A stretch of 19,046 bases of DNA from Ephemerocybe angulata (GCA_013368325.1 JAACJK010000197.1:1-19046); one strand, 5' to 3'; shown: positions 1 to 10,006, numbered from the stretch's first letter. Translations and numbers: made by a program. Notes: a model not told the origin generated them from the letters alone.

Positions 1-1011
1 TATGAGCGCCCATGGATTCTGGTCAAGGAGATACATACGTAGAACAATAGATCCAATCGGGTAGTTGTCATTGAGAGACTGAACATACAGTTTCCGCAAG
101 CGGACCGGCCATACTTTACTCGGAAGGCCCTTGTCTACGCCAATAGATCGAGACTCTAAAGGGCTACATACTCCTTAGACCAGATAACAAAAAGTGAAGT
201 ACGGCGCACGGACCCATAATATATTCCACATTCTTCACGTGAAGACTCCCTCGGGTGTGTGTTCAGCGGGCATGGTGAAGAAAGTAAATCAATGAACGAG
301 ACAGGCGCAAGGGTCGATGATAGAAGGCGGAAAAGGGAAGGGGATAGACGCTGTAATATACATCCTAGTAATGGCCTGATTTACTCGGACATCTGCGAGC
401 TTATCATGGACCCCCTGTATTTCGGAGGCCATGAATGGCTCCTACTAAAGCGGTACATTGATGACACGTTTTGCACGGTCACAAGCCATGTATATTCGCC
501 GGGAACATTCCAATCTGATGGCTGCATTCCTCACGCTCAATTCGCTTCAATTCGTCATGAATGGAAGCGTCTTTTGGAGAGTGTGCCCCTGGGCTAGCCT
601 CTTTGACGCACTGGAAGAATGATGAGCCTTTGAGCAACCGAGATAGGTCCGCTGTGGCTTTACACGCCACATACGCACCGATCGCAGACCCCTGTCCTCC
701 TGCTTCCCCTTCGGATTTCTGGTCATCGTGCCCCGGCCTCCGAATCAATTTTTCCCACCCAATGCTTGATTGTTTCTTAACAGACTCCCGCTGCATTACC
801 CAATGATCTCTCCCCGGTTACTACGGTGTCCGAAAGGGACATGGATTGATTTTCACGCGCGAGCGGCGATGGCCCTTAGTGGCTGTGTATGGTACCATAA
901 GGCTGGGCGTGACAAGGGCGTGAATTCCCTGGCGTCTCCTGTGTGGGTAGGAGAGATGAAGGGTGTTCATGTTGCTTGTAGGACCAGAAGGGTGTACTAT
1001 ATCATTATAGA
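1..1011. other. No convincing gene; two weak ORFs only
   Basis: I see no supportable gene here. Two overlapping ORFs of about 105-112 residues lie on opposite strands. The plus one (259-597) opens with GTG, not ATG. The minus one (479-796) opens with ATG and is rich in charged residues. Neither shows a recognisable domain, splice structure or similarity to the paralogue family in this window. They are probably chance frames or decayed sequence. Confidence 0.4.
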
Positions 1012-1758
1012 GTGCTTAATTCTACCTATATGTTGTGTGCCAACCGGGCAGGGCTACTGGGGAAAGGTGGTTTTGTGTCTGGTCATGAAGAGCTCGATGC
1101 TCGTGTTGCAAGACCCCAAAGGTCACAGTCATTTCTTATTTCACTACTTGTTGACGTGCAAATAATGATTCTTATACTCTCCAATCTTAGGTTTAAGTCC
1201 GAACGTTCCAAAATCACGATTTGTATAGTTGAACAGATGGGCGCCTAATATTTGGACAGCCAAATTTACGTGGCCGGCTATCTAATCGGTCGAGATATTG
1301 ATACGGCGCAGGTGAGAATCAACCATGTCCCTAAAGATGGACCACCCATGGAGGGCTACAAACAGGGGCCTGCCAATGGAATTGTGAAGATCGTCATCAA
1401 CTCGACGGCCTCAGCTGATCCGAAACGAAAAGTTGCACTTGTTCGACTTGATGCTCCATAGGTGCGTCCGTACAATCTGTACTTCCGAGATTGCAGTACT
1501 AAAATAATGGTATTATCACTAATTTACAGCCCAGAGCAGTCGTACGGGCTAGGAGACGATGACTGGAGTGGAATTGAGAGCTTCGTTGATCAGCATAAGT
1601 GCAACAGTATCTGCCGGGCGCTTGATCTCCCTGATGTCGATTCACTCTGGGAAGAATTCGGACCGGACTCTGACAGTTCAAACCTCGCATCCGTGAAGAT
1701 TGAAGTACAGATACAGGAGACTCCTGAGAATGATGGGGCGCATGGCGATGCTGAGTAG
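1012..1758 (+). pseudogene. Decayed or multi-exon coding remnant, unknown protein
   Basis: One reading frame runs from about 1012 to a TAG at 1756-1758. It is interrupted only by TAA at 1246-1248 and TAG at 1459-1461. The last part (from about 1530) reads like a genuine acidic protein C-terminus, with stretches such as SYGLGDDDWSGIESF and LPDVDSLWEEFGPDSDSS. A plausible intron runs from GTGCGT at 1462 to TTTACAG ending at 1529 (68 nt). If it is spliced, the upstream exon must be read in another frame in which the TAG is not a stop (ending ...LFDLMLHS). This is therefore either a spliced gene whose 5' exons I cannot place, or a pseudogene. I do not recognise the family. Confidence 0.3.
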
Positions 1759-2551
1759 GTACTCGGGCACATATCATGAGCACCGCATTAGCGCTCGCTC
1801 GATATTTCTTGTGATCCGTTGAAACGGGGCTTGGATTCTCATGTAAACAGGCATCAGTTCAAATAATCTTACATGTTCTGGCCATATTTGTTCTGTGATA
1901 TAAGTCTCATTTACACCCGACAGCCCGTGTTAGAGAAAGGTGACGTCGACGAAAGCCGCAGGCTTGAAGCCTGCGGCTTTCGTTGACGTCACTTGGCCAC
2001 TCTCATCTTTGGAAGTCTCTGGGAACCTTTATTAGGACATATATACCCCTCCTAGATATTCTCTAGTACTTACATTGTCTTAGCGAAGTCGAGAGGTGAC
2101 AGGATTCACTAACCAAGAACCCAGATCCTGTCCCCACCATACACAGCCACTAAGGGCCATCGCCGCTCGTGAAAATCCATCCATGTCCCTCTCGGACACC
2201 GTACGTATCAGGTCTTGCGATTTTGCACAACATATACCCAGCTGAGGCTCTGTATATCAGGAAAGGGGGTGCTCATATGATACCATTCTCGTCTATAGAC
2301 CTTAATGCCTGTGGCCGCTCCCCAGTATGGATGATACGGGCTCCACCTTCCTTTCGAACCTCGTAGAACTTGCTTCTTCTAGACTACCTACAATATACTG
2401 CGTACCTATAAAAATCGCGGGATCGCGCGGTAGAAAATAGCCGTTGTATCCTCACCAGAGGGCGTACACTATTACTTGGACTCGCAGGAGAAATTAAAAT
2501 AGATATACATGAGATATATATATAAAAGTCCAACTCCTACAGCCATCAGAT
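1759..2551. other. Intergenic, no gene seen
   Basis: No coding stretch is supportable. It contains the large palindrome at 1940-1992 and an 8-bp inverted repeat (GACAGGAT at 2098-2105, ATCCTGTC at 2125-2132). A plus-strand TATA-like tract, ATATATATAAAAG, lies near 2514-2526, just beyond the 3' end of the first paralogue. Whether that tract drives an antisense transcript cannot be judged from sequence. Confidence 0.5.
1940..1992. repeat. 53-nt near-perfect palindrome with CRE-like ends
   Basis: Two 26-nt arms (1940-1965 and 1967-1992) flank a single central G at 1966. They are reverse complements except for one pair (G at 1948 against T at 1984). The outer part of the right arm contains TGACGTCA, the ATF/CREB-type octamer. 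The left arm has TGACGTCG. The core CGAAAGCCGCAGGCTT is GC-rich and would form a very stable cruciform or RNA hairpin. There is no T-tract and no adjoining gene end that would make it a terminator. Confidence 0.9.
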
Positions 2552-5033
2552 CTAGGAAAGCACATGTGGGTCGAAGGATGGGTCGGTTTCGCCGTTGATT
2601 AAAACACTCGCATAGGGTGCACCAGGTGATGCACCGGGAAAGGGGGTAAATGACCCAACAGATCCTGTACCCCAAACACGATGGGGCGAGGCGAAGGGAT
2701 CCAATAGAGTGACTTGAAGAAGTGGTCCAACCGCGCTACGAAGGATGTCAAATGATACACCTGACAGTATCTTCTTGAGTCGCTGCCAATGCTTGAAGTA
2801 GGGCATGCTGTGGTATTGGTCTGCCACCACGGATGACGTAGAGCTATGGGCATGTGCGGGGAAGAAACAAGTCGAACACCCTGATCCATTCGTCCCGGTA
2901 GCGTGCTCCAACGAACGGCTGTAAATGCCGTAGCAAGATTGGCTTGATGAAATAGCGCTAGATCGGAGAACTGCTGATTTCGAGGAGTGGAGCGAGACAC
3001 GATACCCGGCTTGGAGTCCTTGGAGCTTGGACAGTATGTCTGTGAAGAAGTTGTTCTGGAGCTGTCGAACAAATCCGTGCATGACTCGTCCACCAGGATG
3101 TCGCGTTCTCTAGCGAATTCGAGTTTCCTGATCGAAGTAGTATCACCATCGTAGAGGGCGCATGGGACTTACTTCCGAGGAACGGTGTGGCTGATCGAAA
3201 TGGAGGCGGCACAAGGCGCCGGATGAGGGGGTGGCGGAGAAGGACAGGTCCATGTTGCGATGTGAGTGCGATATAAAGCGGAGGTCTTCCTGGGGTAGCC
3301 GTTTACTTTCAAGCGCATAGTAGTCTTGCTAAACCCCTCCGTGAAGTGTGGGGCCTCGCCTCGACCTCCAAGCGATATGTTCTCCAGAAAGACGATCCCT
3401 CTATCCGTTGAGATCGGGTATGGGAGATTGTTGGATGTCATCGTGGTATGTGGTGTGGAAAGAGTTGACGAGAAAAGCAATCGCATCTGAGAGAGCGAGA
3501 CTGCCGGGGTGCCTATACAGGTGGGGAGCACTGATTCGCAGTCGTTCCATAATTCGGCTGAGCCCAAAAGCCCGTAGCGCCCTCCAATACCTATGAATAG
3601 ACATATTTAGCCCTCGTGCCATCTAGATTAGTAAGAATACGTACCAGAATCATCATGGCCGAAAGATAGACATGCCTTGTCCAGAACCTTGCAGTCAAAT
3701 CCCAGAAACGCACTGTCGGCGTCACCCAACGACGCTCGAATGACGATCTGGGCTGATATGAGTGTCTGTCGCCCACCGTATAGCTTCGCCAGGTTATGTA
3801 GGAAGGGAAGTGATTCTGTGCCGGTTGGCGGATGGGCGGGTGTGATGCTATCGAGGATCAGACCATCCTCGTCGACGGCGCGGAGTGTTTCGTCAGCCAT
3901 TTTAAGGTCGATATACGCATAATCGGGGGCACACGTATCCTGGGGGAGAATCGTGGCACCATTCGACACCAGAGGCACCAACTATGTGAGAGAATGGATA
4001 GCACTTGTATCCAGAATCGCTTTGGTCAAGGTCCTCATCGGTTATAGCCTTGTGAATATCCGAATGGCACTCCGTGCGCCATACGACACATCGCCCTGGG
4101 ACCGATACATCGACAGCAACATCGATATACCAGTTCCCGTTGAGAATCTCGTCCGCATCTATGTCGCTATACTGGATACCGTTCTCCGAAAGGTAGGTTT
4201 CCAGAGTTACCGATGCTTCGATCCTCTGGTTAAGCGGGTGTAGATCTGATTGACTTTGAATGACGTGGACGAAGTATATGTCGGTAAGCCAGCGTATCCC
4301 GGAGTGTAGCGCCCTTTCCTTCACTTTCTCGACGAAAGCTGGGATGCAATGCTCTGGGAGGGAGTGTATTGTCGGATCGTGGGTATAGGTGGGTTCCTCG
4401 GGAGAACTGGGAGAGATTGCATGCATCAAGGCTGGAGCGATGATAGTATCCCAGACAGTTCTGAACTCCATCAGAGTTACGGCGCTTGATCTTCGTGGAC
4501 TGTATAGCCCAGGTAGAAGAATGCCGAGTGAGCCGGTCTTGTGAAATGTGGCGAAGGGGATATACGGAATGGACTGAACGGGGGCCTCTTCTCTCTCGTC
4601 TTCACCCTGGAATTTACAGCTGTTGTCAGGCGAAGTCATTTCCAATAGCATTGAGACATACCTCGAAGGTAGGCACCCACGTGAATGTGTGTCCGCGATC
4701 AGTAGCAAGGCTGTCTTCAAGGAGGTGACTTCGTACTACGCTCAGCGCAGAGTCTCGAACCATGATGTTCTTCGAGATACCATACACGTTGCCGTAGAAG
4801 CGATGGACGCTTCCCAACTGGTCTTCATCCATAATGTCTGGAGCATAATCGAGTTGAGTGAGATAGCCCGGGCCAACCCCGGAGGCAACTAGGAGAGCAA
4901 GCTCATCCAGGCGTCCGGCGTCATTTAGGGAGTGACAGCTCTCCACAAGCTCCCGGAGTACCATGGACTTTTTGGGAGGGTACCTAACCCTACTGCCGTC
5001 AAATGATGGCCATTTTAAGGGGTCTTCCAGCAT
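2552..5033 (-). pseudogene. Paralogue 1 of the cluster family, frameshifted pseudogene
   Basis: This is a degraded member of the window's paralogous family. Exon 1 (5033-4662, ATG start, 124 codons) ends WVPTFE, followed by a 55-nt intron (4607-4661). Exon 2 starts at 4606 and carries WLTDIYFVHVI and NWYIDVAVDVS. It changes frame near 3925-3946, at two runs of five C on the coding strand, and continues to FGHDDSG at 3645. The second intron is 3591-3644, but its flanks no longer join in frame (one base short of the phase seen in the sisters). Exon 3 then alternates frames near 3450, between about 3250 and 3080, near 3000-2960, near 2900-2850, near 2750 and near 2690-2620. It still ends with FFKSLYWIP and VLINGETDPSFDP before TAG at 2552-2554. 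I count at least seven frame changes, far more than assembly error alone would easily give. Function unknown. Confidence 0.85.
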
Positions 5034-5040
5034 TGTACTA

Positions 5041-5087
5041 CTGAGAAGTTTCAGCGAGCCACTCCGGGTGTAGAGCGGTTTACATAC
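5041..5087 (-). other. 5'-leader intron of paralogue 1
   Basis: The minus strand reads CATCAG|GTATGTAAACC...CTTCTCAG|TAGTACAATG. This gives a 47-nt GT-AG intron that ends seven bases before the ATG at 5033. It matches the position of the leader introns upstream of paralogues 4 and 5. Only the sequence signals support it. Confidence 0.55.
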
Positions 5088-5163
5088 CTGATGTCACTTG
5101 TTTTGTAGCTAACCTGCTATCGCACAGGGAGGGGAGTGGTTAAGATGTTCACTAGAAATATGA

Positions 5164-5173
5164 CCTTATATAG
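5164..5173 (-). promoter_or_regulatory. TATA box of paralogue 1
   Basis: CTATATAAGG on the minus strand lies about 130 nt upstream of the paralogue 1 ATG and about 77 nt upstream of the leader intron. A start site near 5135-5140 would give a short first leader exon. Assigned by motif and position only. Confidence 0.45.
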
Positions 5174-5330
5174 CGAATAAGCCTGCCTTCTGTGGCTATA
5201 ACAGGCAGTTTCGATTTAATGCTGAGCGCATGCCTGCTGGGTAATGTGCTGCATTAATAACTATTTCGGGCTTGAATGCGATGAGAACCCACCGCATCAG
5301 CGTGGATCAACTATATTAATTACGGGGTGA

Positions 5331-5819
5331 CTATTTGGGGTACTCGGCGACCTCTGAGCCATTGATGTCGCCTCCATGCATGGAGATTTGGAATGTATTG
5401 TTGTGGGTACTCGTCGAGCACACGCCAGAAGCAGGCGGCGACCTCTGAGCCATTGATGTCGCCTCCATGCATGGAGATTTGGAATGTATTGTTGTGGGTA
5501 CTCGTCGAGCACACGCCAGAAGCAGGCGGCGACCTCTGAGCCATTGATGTCGCCTCCATGCATGGAGATTTGGAATGTATTGTTGTGGGTACTCGTCGAG
5601 CACACGCCAGAAGCAGGCTAAGTTCACACCAATGCATCGGCCATAGTGCACGTCGATGCTCCCAGTAATGGAGTAAATATCACAAGCCACAAGTTGTGTA
5701 ATCGACGCTCCCACGTCTGGAACAAGTCCATACAGTGCCTCCGCGGGAGTTCGGTTACGTGCAATCGACGAGCACACGGCGTACGTAGTATTATCGGGTA
5801 TACCTAGATCCGTGGGCAT
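5331..5819 (-). CDS. Hypothetical 162-residue ORF built largely of a 91-bp tandem repeat
   Basis: An ATG-initiated frame (ATG at 5819-5817, TAG at 5331-5333) encodes about 70 unique residues, including ALYGLVPDVGASITQLV. After that come the three 91-bp repeat copies. Because 91 is not a multiple of three, each copy is read in a different frame: FWRVLDEYPQQY, then LLLACARRVPTTIHSK, then PASGVCSTSTHNNTF. The three copies together total 273 nt and restore the original frame. All three frames of the repeat are open on this strand. No domain is recognisable. It may be a chance ORF created by the repeat, or an exon of a larger gene. It lies between paralogue 1 and paralogue 2 and shows no similarity to them. 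Confidence 0.3.
   Translation of the reverse strand: MPTDLGIPDNTTYAVCSSIARNRTPAEALYGLVPDVGASITQLVACDIYSITGSIDVHYGRCIGVNLACFWRVLDEYPQQYIPNLHAWRRHQWLRGRRLLLACARRVPTTIHSKSPCMEATSMAQRSPPASGVCSTSTHNNTFQISMHGGDINGSEVAEYPK
5346..5618. repeat. 91-bp tandem repeat, three identical copies
   Basis: Copies occupy 5346-5436, 5437-5527 and 5528-5618. They look base-for-base identical. Each contains the 14-nt palindrome CTCCATGCATGGAG. A short partial junction (GGTACTCG) precedes the first copy. A more diverged relative of the unit's end (GGCGGGTACTCCTCGCTCACAC then CGCCAGAA) lies near 5851-5890. Perfect identity implies recent amplification, homogenisation or an assembly duplication. Confidence 0.92.
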
Positions 5820-6371
5820 GAATCCAATGGTCGTGGACTGTGTCTCTCATGGCGGGTACTCCTCGCTCACACCTCCGGTACTCGCCAGAAAAGAGAGCCT
5901 CAGGTTGATTGGTACTGTCAATGAATTGACAGCCACACGGCATATAGACCACACAATGCACTGAGGCTGTGGTGGATCCCCCGATAAGACGATACCGCGC
6001 GTCCCTCGCCTCCGTCTATCTTACATACCTATCTGCATGATCAATACTCTTAGGTGGAACTCGCCTACAGTTTCAACAAAATAGAGCAGGTACTTATTTA
6101 CATTCATAAATATGAAGGGTAGGGAACACATGGTAGAGCAAACAACACACTCACTTGGCGCCCGGTCGAGTGGCGCGCCCGCGGTTTATCTCCTATCCTC
6201 CTTCCTTTCCTTGTATCTCCCTGGTCTCAATCCCCAGTCACCCTTTATCTTGTACCTGCAGTTGCTCATAGAAGCCTGAGGAGAGGCGTGTGCAATCTGT
6301 AACGTATTACAAACAATGCGAATATTTGAACTGGGTAATATTTGACATATACATATTGGAGAATCTCTTAG
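5820..6371. other. Intergenic, no gene seen
   Basis: This lies between the repeat-containing ORF and the 3' end of paralogue 2. I see a 16-nt inverted repeat TGTCAATGAATTGACA (5916-5931) nested inside an 8-bp inverted repeat (AGCCTCAG near 5897, CTGAGGCT near 5961). I also see a degenerate relative of the 91-bp unit. No coding stretch or RNA gene is supportable. Confidence 0.5.
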
Positions 6372-8757
6372 CTAAACGGAGGCGTCTGGTTCATCAAGTC
6401 CATTTATAAGTATGTTAGGTGAGTAAGTTTCTCCAGGGGGCAGGTTGACCTGGCGAAACCGAAGGTCATTGGACGTCGCCCACAATCGGTCGGAAAGGCA
6501 GACCGGGATCCAGTAGATGTCTTTGAAGAACATATACCACAGGGCACAGCGTAACATGGACACTGATGCTACACTCATATCCTTGGTGATAGTAATCCAC
6601 ATCCGATAGAATGGAGCAGAGGTATACGTGGCTGAAGCCCCTGCCACTGGTTCCGCGGGAAAGAGTATGTTGAAGGCCTGCGTCCACTCGGCCAGGGAAG
6701 CGTGTTTCCAACGGAAGTGGAAGAAAATGCTCCCTAAATTTTTATCTTTGAGGAGATCCATGTCCATCACTCTGCGGGCTCGTGTATCGAGCCTCACACA
6801 TGCCATCTGCTTCCCACCGCTCTGGAACGGCGCCAATTGGAAGAGACTAACCACGAAGGAGGTTGAAATCTCGTGTACAAGAAACGCGAGATAAACATTC
6901 CTGGAGAAATCGACTCCGTCCGCGCTCACTGGTGGAGTGACTTGCGACGTATCGCCATAGACGTGAAGTGGCGGCACAGACCCATAGATTGGGATACCGA
7001 CAGGGAAGTGGCGAGGTCCGTTTGGTGCAGGTACTTTGGGGCGAGGCGTGGATAAGACGGCCATGTTGCACGTTCTTAAGGCTGGTACCAGCACATCATT
7101 CGCCATTCGTGTGTTGGGGACGATCGAGTCAGTGTCTTTAAGCACATTGTGATGGTGGTGGTGGCTAAATTTGGGGATACCGTCACTTGAACAGACGGGG
7201 TGGAGGAATAGTGCCCCACGGTCTATGGAGACGTATGCATTTGAGCCGACATTGGGATCCTGTCCTTGGAACGTGCTGATGAGATAGGCGATCGCGTCCG
7301 TGAGGTCCATGACTCCTGGTTCTTGAGTTATCGAATGAACGATGTGTTCACGATGCGCGAAAATGATACGCTCCATGGCGGCCAGTCGCTCACTTTGCCA
7401 TCCCCTAGGTGTGGCTCAGATGAGTATTGGTTACGGATTGTTGATTTAGCCATGCAGCCGCTTACCTATAATCTCTCTCTGGAAATGCGAGACATGATTC
7501 TGTGATAATGGTCATATCAGGGTCGAGCAAGGTGAGTTCAGCGTGGTCGATAGACACTCTGACCAGTGCACGTGCGACGCTGCGGTCCGGGTTGAGCGTA
7601 ACTATTTCTGTAGCACGCTCGAGGAGGGATGGGTGGTTGGTGGGCTTTGCCAGGAGGTGTAGCGGTGTAATTGTTGAGACGAGTTCGCCGGTGGATTCCA
7701 TGATTCGCATGGTGGTGTCTACATTGTTAAGCTTGACTGAGGTATAGCCGGTAACTGGATCTCGAAACGCAATTTGCCAGTTGGAGATCCCGGTAATATG
7801 TGAGAGTGCGGTCTCTGTATACCGTTCGTCCTCACGGTGAAGAGTAAACTTGGTGATGGTGCGGTAGATATCGGGGTGCTTCTGGGAGCTCCAGAAAACG
7901 CAGTGGTTGGGAGTTGAGATATCTAAACCTGTGCTGATATACCAACGTCCACCAAGGTTATGGTCCGCCTTGATTTCATTTAGCACGAGGTTGTTCTCCA
8001 CCAAAAAATCAACCAAAGCCGTCGTTGATATGCCTCCAGAGTTCAGGGCGTGTGGCTGGGACATGCCCGTTATGACGTGTAGAAAGTGGATATCGGAAAG
8101 CCATTGAATCCCCAGGGACCCCGCTAGTGTCCGTATTGCACCAGCTAGGCTTGAAACGAGGTGTCGAGGTACGATCCGCGGAGATCGATGGGAATCCTCC
8201 AGTATTAGCTGTACTGCGGGATATATGACCGAGTCCCAGAAAATCTGGTATTCTGTAGTGTTGAGCTGGGGCGTTGCTCGATTGGAAGTGAGGAGCCGCG
8301 GAAACATGGCGACAATAGCACCCGCTTGACCAAAGCTCGCAAGGAGCGTCTGAGGAATGCGATGGATGGGGGAACTGCGGTGACCCTGACGACTGGTCAA
8401 TATATATCTGCCCAGATACAAAGTCATACATACCGATGGCGTACTCCATGAGTACTCAATTTCTGAGGTCTCCAGCAGGGTTGGGAGCAGGGTTAAAGTC
8501 GGCCGTAGCTTCAGATCTGCTCCCCGCACAAAAATGTTGCGAGTCACTCCGCGTAGAGACTCGTAAAATCTCTGAGCTTGTACGGGACGACCTCTCCCCA
8601 GCGCATTAAGCGTAGAATCGAGCACGACACGAAAGTCACTTCCCATTCCACATAGTACCAGAGAGGTACGCGCATCTTCGTCTACAGTGGAATTGACTAG
8701 CGAGACGAGCTCATCTAATCCGAATCTTTTTGTATCTTGGGGCCCAATGTTGGTCAT
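6372..8757 (-). CDS. Paralogue 2 of the cluster family, intact, 758 residues, function unknown
   Basis: Exons are 8757-8434, 8385-7466 and 7404-6372. They give an uninterrupted 759-codon frame ending TAG. Intron 1 (8386-8433, GTATGT...TCAG, 48 nt, phase 0) has a multiple-of-three length with no stop, so unspliced reading also stays open. Homology places it after WSTPS. Intron 2 (7405-7465, GTAAGC...CCTAG, 61 nt, phase 2) splits an Arg codon. I chose the ATG at 8757 because the frame upstream has no in-frame ATG. Family blocks are WLSDIHFLHVITG (about residue 202), GGRWYISTGLDIS (about 251), GWQSERL at the exon 3 start, FRWKHASLAEWTQAFNILFP and FFKDIYWIP (about 705), then NILING near the C-terminus. 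A natural HHHHH run lies early in exon 3. This is the shortest intact member. No signal peptide, membrane helix or catalytic motif is visible. Confidence 0.87.
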
Positions 8758-8840
8758 CTTGTTGGTATTTCTGGGCGGATGAAAGGTGGGTGGTATGGTG
8801 CGGGATGAGTGGGTTAAGTCTAATCCTTCCAAGGAGGGTG

Positions 8841-8851
8841 GTATTCTTATA
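8841..8851 (-). promoter_or_regulatory. Possible TATA box of paralogue 2
   Basis: TATAAGAATAC on the minus strand lies about 90 nt upstream of the ATG at 8757. Unlike the sisters, paralogue 2 shows no clear leader intron. CAACAAG directly precedes its ATG and could be an acceptor, but only a weak donor (GTATAAG, overlapping this box) is present. The two readings exclude each other. Confidence 0.35.
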
Positions 8852-9193
8852 CAGCTGGCTTTCGTGGATGCATTTTCCCATTCATCGTTATCGTGAATGA
8901 GGCCCAACTCTTTCTTCTGATTTTCGGATTATATTTGGACCCCTCTGGGCATCCTCGTAGCCCAGATGAGTACCAAGAGCTCAATGGTACGTAGTGCCTA
9001 ATCAAGTGGAATGACAGAAATGAGGTTGAATGCTGATTATGAATGTGGTGCTACTTCTGAGCGTATCAGCGGCTATGACCTGTCCTCCCCTCCATTCATA
9101 ACATCAATAAGGACAACATTCATCGGTGTTGCATGAATTAGTGACGTTCCGGCTTCCTATATCAATCCCCGTTTGGCATGCATGTAAATAGGC

Positions 9194-9203
9194 GCTATAT
9201 AGC
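9194..9203 (+). promoter_or_regulatory. TATA-like palindrome before the small spliced gene
   Basis: GCTATATAGC sits within the 12-nt palindrome CGCTATATAGCG (9193-9204), about 34-43 nt upstream of the ATG at 9237. This spacing implies a very short leader. It resembles the CGCTATATAAGG box of paralogue 1. Confidence 0.4.
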
Positions 9204-9236
9204 GAGTCATCTGTAACTCAACACCCCAAACTCGCC

Positions 9237-9762
9237 ATGGTGTCATCCTCCCTAACCACTCCGCTATCGAAGCCGGTTTATTCCATTAAAAAACCTGTGA
9301 GCAATCCTCCCCAATTTAGCACGCCTGCAACTGACTGATGCACACTTTGCTCGTAAGACGATATTTAGAACAAAATACGACCCCTATCCCTATGTCATAC
9401 CTACCAACGGGACATGGAGATTTGTCCGACTCACTCCGGTAAGTTTCTAGAATATACATAGTCGATCTTTCCCTTACACCAAGCCCCCATAGTTTCGCGA
9501 CCCACCGCAGATAGCTGTCCGCTCTGGGGGAAGAATTAAAAGCGATGGACCCGGCCCAATCTGTCGTAGATGCGATGAATATGGCCTATATGCTATTTCA
9601 AGACAGGATACAGGTGCCTACGATTTCGGGGACGACTGCGGTAGTAATCAGGCTCAGAAGATAGGCATTTGTAGAGGGCTGCGTGGGATCCCTTTCACGA
9701 CAACTCGGGCGAAGCGAAAGGTGTTTGGACCCACAAGAAGATGGACCACAGACGACACCTAG
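9237..9762 (+). CDS. Small three-exon gene, about 136 residues, unknown function
   Basis: This gene was reconstructed from splice signals. Exon 1 is 9237-9296 (CTCGCC|ATGG start, ending SIKKP). Intron 1 is 9297-9357 (GTGAGC...CTGACTGATG...GTAAG, 61 nt). Exon 2 is 9358-9438 (TIFRTKYDPYPYVIP through FVRLTP). Intron 2 is 9439-9492 (GTAAGT...CCCATAG, 54 nt). Exon 3 is 9493-9762 (FRDPPQIAVRSGG..., TAG stop). All junctions are phase 0 and the spliced frame is 137 codons. The exon 2 and exon 3 frames look protein-like, with a CRRC motif and a basic C-terminal part (TTTRAKRKVFGPTRR). An alternative exon 3 acceptor, CCGCAG at about 9506-9511, would also keep frame. I know no family for it. It lies between the divergently oriented upstream side of paralogue 2 and the minisatellite. 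Other models are possible. Confidence 0.45.
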
Positions 9763-9880
9763 TTCCTCCATATATACCACAATGATTAATGCATTTGGTT
9801 CTCATTGAGAAGGGTATCTCACGATTAGCGCTCTCCTGAATCGTAGCGGCACTGCGTTCCACCACCATCGGAAGACTGTG

Positions 9881-10006
9881 TTTGGGTTATCGGGTTTCGT
9901 GTTTGGGATATCGAGTTTCGTGACTGGGATATCGAGTTTGGGAACTGGTATATCGAGTTTCGGGACTGCGTTACCGAGTTTTGGGATTGGGTTGTCTTGT
10001 TCGGCG
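9881..10006. repeat. 21-bp minisatellite, about six degenerate units
   Basis: Units start at 9881, 9902, 9923, 9944, 9965 and 9986, with a consensus near ACTGGGATATCGAGTTTCGTG. The period is a multiple of three. The plus strand therefore encodes a heptad like GISSFVT, and the minus strand a heptad like PKLDIPV, within ORFs of 71 residues on each strand. Further degenerate units (CTATCGAGTTTTGG, TTATCGAGTTCAAG) trail to about 10070. I do not call either ORF a gene. Confidence 0.85.

Noticed and set aside
1940..1992. Palindrome as a transcription terminator
   Set aside because: There is no adjacent gene end and no T-tract, and the genome looks eukaryotic, so an intrinsic terminator is not expected.
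5346..5618. 91-bp repeats as a CRISPR array
   Set aside because: The units are contiguous with no unique spacers, and the setting is eukaryotic.
8009..8449. Minus-strand ORF of 146 residues inside paralogue 2
   Set aside because: It is another frame of exons 1-2 and the first intron. The family motifs lie in the spliced frame, not here.
8758..8907. N-terminal extension of paralogue 2 to 8907
   Set aside because: It would start at TTG. The first in-frame ATG is 8757, and the extension has no family match.
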